From Clostridia bacterium (GTDB taxonomy: Bacteria > Bacillota > Clostridia > UBA1381), in the NCBI GenBank assembly GCA_900756545.1, contig CAAEKO010000022.1, positions 1 through 17,473 on the forward strand: a stretch of 17,473 nucleotides of DNA. Reading direction: 5' to 3'. Below the pieces are notes generated by a model. The model saw only the letters and a program-made list of their open reading frames with translations. It was not told where the DNA came from and did no database searches. This document shows positions 14,053 to 17,473 of the stretch, piece after piece. Numbering within the stretch: position 1 is the stretch's first letter; every line of letters begins with the position of its first letter. A program made the translations under genes and the position numbers.

Positions 14053-15185
14053 CCATGGATCCAGCGTTTGATAATGTTCCAAAACATTGAACCAAACGGC
14101 ATTTTCGGAACTTCCCGTTCAGCTACCAGCTCGGTTTCCGCCAAGGTTTCACCGTTTAATGTCAGTTTGACTTTACCTATGGTTTGACCCTCTTTTACCG
14201 GCGCGCAAAGCGATTCCTCCAGCTCAACTGTTTTTTCTACAGCGCCCTGCTCTCCCTTGGATACCAACACAGAGCAGGCGTTTTTCGCAACAGCCGCTAC
14301 TTCCGCCTCTGTACCTTTCTCCACCATAATTCTGCCTGCTTCTTCCCCGGCGGTAATTCCGCCGTGTACCGCATAATTAGCAAAACCGTAGTCCAGAAGC
14401 GCACTGGCTGAAGCAAACCGTTCCTTGGAGGTCGGCGACCCCAGAACCACGGCGATCAGCTGCATATCATTCCGTATTGCCGTGGCAGACAGGCAGCACA
14501 TAGCCTTGGAAGTAGACCCTGTTTTCAGGCCATTTGCGCCCTGATAAAATCGGATCAGCTTATTTGTATTGGCCAGGGCAAATTTACCGTCCCGGAGAGA
14601 ATCTGTCCAAATCGTGGTATATTCAAATATTTTCGGATGTTTGATTAACTCCTGTGACATCAGAGCCACATCTCGTGCTGATGAGTAGTGATTATCATCA
14701 TCCAGTCCATTGGTGTTGACAAAATTAGTATTCTCCATCCCCAGCTCCTTGGCCCGCTGGTTCATCATCGATACGAACCCTTCTTCGCTACCCGCAATAT
14801 GCTCTGCCATGGCTACTGCGCCATCATTTGCTGAAGCAACGGCAATGCCTTTAAGCATATCGCTGACTGTCAGTTGTTCTCCGGTCTCCAGAAACATGGT
14901 CGAGCCACCCATGCTTTTCGCCCGTTCACTGGCCGTCACCATTTCATCCAGCGTGATTTTTCCGGAGTCCAACGCCTCCATAATCAAAAGCATGGTCATG
15001 ATCTTAGTCACGCTGGCAATGGGCAGACATTCGTCTGGATTGGATTCATACAGAATTTTGCCGGTGGACGCCTCCATCAGTACTGCGGATTTTGCACTAA
15101 TTTCCGGACCAGTCTGTTCCGCTTTCACCGCCGCCGTCTGGAATAAGAATGTAAACGCACATATCATACATATTATTTTTTTCAT
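14049..15185 (-). CDS. D-alanyl-D-alanine carboxypeptidase (S11 penicillin-binding protein)
   Basis: A 378-residue low-molecular-weight penicillin-binding protein of the S11 family (DacF/DacA type). It removes the terminal D-alanine from peptidoglycan stem peptides outside the membrane. A signal peptide covers residues 1-22. The three catalytic motifs are intact: SVTK (58-61), SAN (118-120) and KTG (221-223). The region beyond about 280 is the beta-rich PBP5-type C-terminal domain. The end, FWNIIKRWIHG, is a short amphipathic helix like those that tether such enzymes to the membrane. AAAGGAG lies 7 bases before the ATG. No strong promoter was found upstream. It is probably monocistronic, with terminators on both sides. 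Confidence 0.94.
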   Translation of the reverse strand: MKKIICMICAFTFLFQTAAVKAEQTGPEISAKSAVLMEASTGKILYESNPDECLPIASVTKIMTMLLIMEALDSGKITLDEMVTASERAKSMGGSTMFLETGEQLTVSDMLKGIAVASANDGAVAMAEHIAGSEEGFVSMMNQRAKELGMENTNFVNTNGLDDDNHYSSARDVALMSQELIKHPKIFEYTTIWTDSLRDGKFALANTNKLIRFYQGANGLKTGSTSKAMCCLSATAIRNDMQLIAVVLGSPTSKERFASASALLDYGFANYAVHGGITAGEEAGRIMVEKGTEAEVAAVAKNACSVLVSKGEQGAVEKTVELEESLCAPVKEGQTIGKVKLTLNGETLAETELVAEREVPKMPFGSMFWNIIKRWIHG

Positions 15186-15251
15186 AGCGAATCTCCTTTG
15201 TCTTGTTTTGTCTATTTTGTGCAGATTTACAATTTATATTCCAGACACAAA

Positions 15252-15288
15252 CAAAAAAGACAAAGCCCGGTAGGCTTTATCTTTTTTT
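15252..15288. terminator. Terminator of the proC operon
   Basis: AAAGCC and GGCTTT (15262-15267, 15273-15278) form a stem flanked by A and T runs, in both directions. It ends the proC operon and insulates dacF. Confidence 0.85.
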
Positions 15289-15294
15289 GCTTTA

Positions 15295-16092
15295 TTACAT
15301 TGCCTTGGATTTCTCCATGCACGCTTCCATTGCCTGTATGATTCCGCTCCGCAGGCCTGTTTCCTCAAGTATTTTAACAGCTTCAATGGTCGTTCCTGCC
15401 GGCGAGCATACCATATCCTTCAATTCTCCCGGATGCCTGCCGGTTTCCAAAACCATTTTCGCAGACCCTAAAACCGCCTGGGCGGCAAAGGTATACGCCT
15501 GCGCCCGGGGCATGCCCCCCAGAACTGCCGCATCTGCCATAGCTTCAATGAACATAAATACATAGGCGGGCGATGATCCGCTGACTGCCGTCACTGCATC
15601 CATCAATTTTTCAGGGATGATCTCCGCCTTGCCAAAGCTTTCAAACAAGCGGACAAGCGTCTGAATCTCCTCTGCATATTCCGGCTGTCCGACAATTTTA
15701 TTCAACGCTAAAGCGGACATTCCCTCGCCTACCAGCGCCGGTGTGTTGGGCATAACCCTGACGATCTTCAGTTCCCGTCCAAAAGCGCTGTCCAAGGTTT
15801 CCAGCGTCTTTCCTGCCGCAATGGATACTACCAAGGCGTCCTTTTGAACATGATTCCTAATCTCGGTAATCACATCCAACAGAATATTGGGCTTGACTGC
15901 TAAAAACAGAATATCCGCCACAGTTGCTGCCTCTTGATTATCTGCGGCTTTTATGCCGAATTCTTTTTTCAAATTTTCCACAGCCGCCTGATTTTTATCC
16001 GCAACAAAAACATCAGCAAAGCCAGCCCTTGCAATCCCGCCAATCATAGCGCCTCCCATGTTGCCCGCGCCGATAAATCCAATTTTTTTCAT
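15295..16092 (-). CDS. proC: Pyrroline-5-carboxylate reductase
   Basis: A 265-residue enzyme that reduces 1-pyrroline-5-carboxylate to proline with NAD(P)H, the last step of proline synthesis. The N-terminus IGFIGAGNMGGAMIGG (4-19) is the Rossmann nucleotide-binding loop. Further landmarks are AVKPN (65-69), RVMPNTPALVGEGM (112-125), and the C-terminal signature AVSGSSPAYVFMFIEAMADAAV (168-189) followed by DMVCSPAGTTIEA (233-245). Length is typical. The ATG overlaps the stop of the YihY-type gene by ATGA, which points to translational coupling. No proA or proB gene is nearby. Confidence 0.96.
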   Translation of the reverse strand: MKKIGFIGAGNMGGAMIGGIARAGFADVFVADKNQAAVENLKKEFGIKAADNQEAATVADILFLAVKPNILLDVITEIRNHVQKDALVVSIAAGKTLETLDSAFGRELKIVRVMPNTPALVGEGMSALALNKIVGQPEYAEEIQTLVRLFESFGKAEIIPEKLMDAVTAVSGSSPAYVFMFIEAMADAAVLGGMPRAQAYTFAAQAVLGSAKMVLETGRHPGELKDMVCSPAGTTIEAVKILEETGLRSGIIQAMEACMEKSKAM

Positions 16093-16916
16093 TTGTTCTC
16101 CATTCCTTTCCTTTTATCATCTACTGCCACATTAATCTCCGCTCCGATTAGGAGGATAATCATACAGCTGTAAAGCCACAGCATCATCAATACGATCGCT
16201 GTTAAACTGCCGTATATATAAGAGTAATTCGCAAAATTTTCAATATACACTGAATATAGATGGGAAAATATCATCCACCCAGCCGTGGTAAACACCGCAC
16301 CGGGGATATGCATCTTATACGGAGTCTTCCAGCCTGCAAAAGCCTTGAACACCAGCGCGAAAAACAAGCATACCGCCAGAAAATATAAAAATGGCCGAAG
16401 CCCGTGCGTTTTTTGGAAAATAGCCGCAAACAACTTATAATGCCCGTTTAAAAACAGGTATATGCTTTTTCCAAAAACTAGCATAAACAGTGTCAGCAGC
16501 AACACCGCTGCAAAAGCCGCCGTGTACAAAATTGAAAACCCGATACTGGAAAAAATACTTTTTTCCGGTGAGCGGTAAACTTTGCGTATACCCCGTTCCG
16601 CTGCCGCAAACCCCCGCGAAGCCGTCCACAGTGTAGTAATCGCTGTGATGGATACAATGGGGATTGTCGATTTTGTAAACAACTCACTCACAAAATCAGA
16701 TACATATTTCCACAAGCCAGAAGGCAGAAAAGCCTGTGCTGCCGCGATCACATCCTGCTCGGTCAGCGGAAGCCAAAACCGGATCAAAGATAATAAAAGC
16801 ATGATGAACGGGATGGACGCAATCAAAATGTAAAACGACGCCTGCGCCGAATAAACCATAACGTCATCTTCAGCTACGCGCATGACTATCGCAGATATCC
16901 GCTTGATAACTTTCAT
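16089..16916 (-). CDS. YihY/BrkB-family inner membrane protein
   Basis: A 275-residue protein with about six membrane segments, of the YihY/virulence factor BrkB family. Landmarks are MVYSAQASFYILIASIPFIMLLLSL (first segment, near 19-43), TLWTASRGFAAAERGIRKVYR (about 98-118), GAVFTTAGWMIFSHLYSVYIENFANYSYIYGSL and MMLWLYSCMIILLIGAEIN near the end. Despite an older ribonuclease BN label, the family has no established nuclease activity; transport or flippase roles have been suggested. AAAGGAG lies 8 bases before the ATG. It is followed by proC with a 4-base overlap and preceded by a small membrane gene 50 bases upstream. Confidence 0.88.
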   Translation of the reverse strand: MKVIKRISAIVMRVAEDDVMVYSAQASFYILIASIPFIMLLLSLIRFWLPLTEQDVIAAAQAFLPSGLWKYVSDFVSELFTKSTIPIVSITAITTLWTASRGFAAAERGIRKVYRSPEKSIFSSIGFSILYTAAFAAVLLLTLFMLVFGKSIYLFLNGHYKLFAAIFQKTHGLRPFLYFLAVCLFFALVFKAFAGWKTPYKMHIPGAVFTTAGWMIFSHLYSVYIENFANYSYIYGSLTAIVLMMLWLYSCMIILLIGAEINVAVDDKRKGMENK

Positions 16917-16966
16917 AATTTTTTCTCCTTTTCTTCTGTTCCTATCATACGCCAGAAAAGATAAAA

Positions 16967-17269
16967 TTATGAAAATAGTAAACCAGCCAGAAAAACAAGG
17001 CTAATTAAAAACAATGCCGCATGTGCAAAAAATAGGACCGTTATTTTTCTGTAAAGTGCCTGCTCTTTCCAGCTCCGTAAAATTTTAATTAGCACCAACG
17101 CCATGCCGCAAATGATGGCGGGGCAGAAAAAGAATCCTAAAAGAAGGCTGCCATTCCGGCTATACTGCCGGATAAACTGCAAAACAATCAGAAAATATGC
17201 CAGTCCGCTTCCAAGGGAAAAAAGCATTTCCCCTTTTCGGGTGGACAAAAATTTTATAATCGCATTCAT
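16967..17269 (-). CDS. Small membrane protein of unknown function
   Basis: A 100-residue hydrophobic protein that I do not recognise. Three membrane segments are visible, near residues 15-33, 41-60 and 74-98, separated by short basic loops (RQYSRNG, RSWKEQALYRK). The N-terminal MNAIIKFLSTRKGE is basic, so it probably lies in the cytoplasm. A GGAGG site is 9 bases before the ATG and a consensus promoter lies just upstream, so this is very likely a real gene. It leads the operon with the YihY-type and proC genes. Confidence 0.7.
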   Translation of the reverse strand: MNAIIKFLSTRKGEMLFSLGSGLAYFLIVLQFIRQYSRNGSLLLGFFFCPAIICGMALVLIKILRSWKEQALYRKITVLFFAHAALFLISLVFLAGLLFS

Positions 17270-17301
17270 ACTGAAATTCCTCCGCTCAACGTTCTTTCCT
17301 T

Positions 17302-17330
17302 AGTATACACCGTTCAGCTCAGCCTGTCAA
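17302..17330 (-). promoter_or_regulatory. Promoter of the small membrane protein-yihY-proC operon
   Basis: TTGACA (17330-17325) and TATACT (17307-17302) are 17 bases apart on the minus strand, a near-perfect housekeeping promoter 33 bases before the start codon. Confidence 0.8.
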
Positions 17331-17358
17331 TTTTATTTTCTAAAATTTGCCGCGGCTG

Positions 17359-17413
17359 TTGCAATTTTCTGCTGTTCATGATATAATATTTGCATTTGCT
17401 GATATTATACAGC
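17359..17413 (+). promoter_or_regulatory. Plus-strand promoter with a copy of the rex-upstream palindrome
   Basis: TTGCAA (17359-17364) and TATAAT (17382-17387) are 17 bases apart and point out of the window. The -10 and the following bases (to 17413) match 29 of 34 positions of the element in the upstream rex promoter, in the same orientation relative to transcription. The leader that follows (17414-17473) contains GTCCA and TGGAC, which could pair, and a GAGGT near the edge that may be a ribosome site for a gene beyond the window. Confidence 0.6.
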
Positions 17414-17473
17414 TTAAATCGCTATGTCCATTTGGGAACCGCACGTGGACAATTATTAAGAAATGAGGTATAG

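Noticed and set aside
14710..15273. Plus-strand open frame of 187 codons
   Set aside because: Antisense to the carboxypeptidase gene, which has all three catalytic motifs; the antisense translation is serine-rich and featureless.
1..17473. tRNA, rRNA, CRISPR, IS or phage elements
   Set aside because: No cloverleaf, rRNA motif, regularly spaced repeat array, transposase or integrase sequence was seen on reading both strands.

Overview
The window looks like a stretch of chromosome from a low-to-mid GC Gram-positive anaerobe of the class Clostridia, perhaps close to Lachnospiraceae. This is inferred from gene content: a Rex redox repressor, a CarD-type RNA polymerase regulator beside a fused IspDF, a BlaI/BlaR1-type pair, an SLH-anchored glucosaminidase and a NusG-domain-II/Gx membrane pair. 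Shine-Dalgarno sites are strong and rho-independent terminators are frequent. No tRNA, rRNA, IS element, integrase, phage gene or CRISPR array was seen. Sixteen protein genes are supported; one of them (BlaR1) is cut by the left edge.

Most genes are on the minus strand, so they read from right to left. From the right end: a small membrane protein, a YihY/BrkB-type membrane protein and proC form one operon (17269-15295). A D,D-carboxypeptidase follows alone (15185-14049). A 91-residue membrane protein with a clipped glycosyltransferase-2-like domain is on the plus strand (13744-14019). Aconitase and isocitrate dehydrogenase form a two-gene operon (13553-10436) behind a canonical promoter overlapped by a perfect palindrome. 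A plus-strand pair, a NusG-domain-II protein and a Gx-type ECF component (9478-10319), sits behind its own palindromic promoter and a separate short promoter-terminator unit. Next come carD, ispDF, rex and a P-loop ATPase fused to an Asp23/Gls24-like domain (9127-5743). An operon of SLH-glucosaminidase, ABC-F ATPase, D-aminoacyl-tRNA deacylase and a GNAT acetyltransferase follows (5554-1606). The left end holds blaI and blaR1, behind a promoter carrying two copies of a 22-bp direct repeat.

Most of the content is housekeeping: isoprenoid synthesis, the citrate-to-2-oxoglutarate arm of the TCA cycle, proline synthesis, wall remodelling and translation quality control. The less ordinary material is regulatory or small. 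A 28-bp palindrome overlaps the -10 of two promoters 10 kb apart (before rex and at the right edge). The P-loop/Asp23 fusion, the GT2-like membrane fragment and an IGIIGGADGP motif inside the BlaR1 protein also stand out. No complete novel multi-gene system could be demonstrated from sequence alone.
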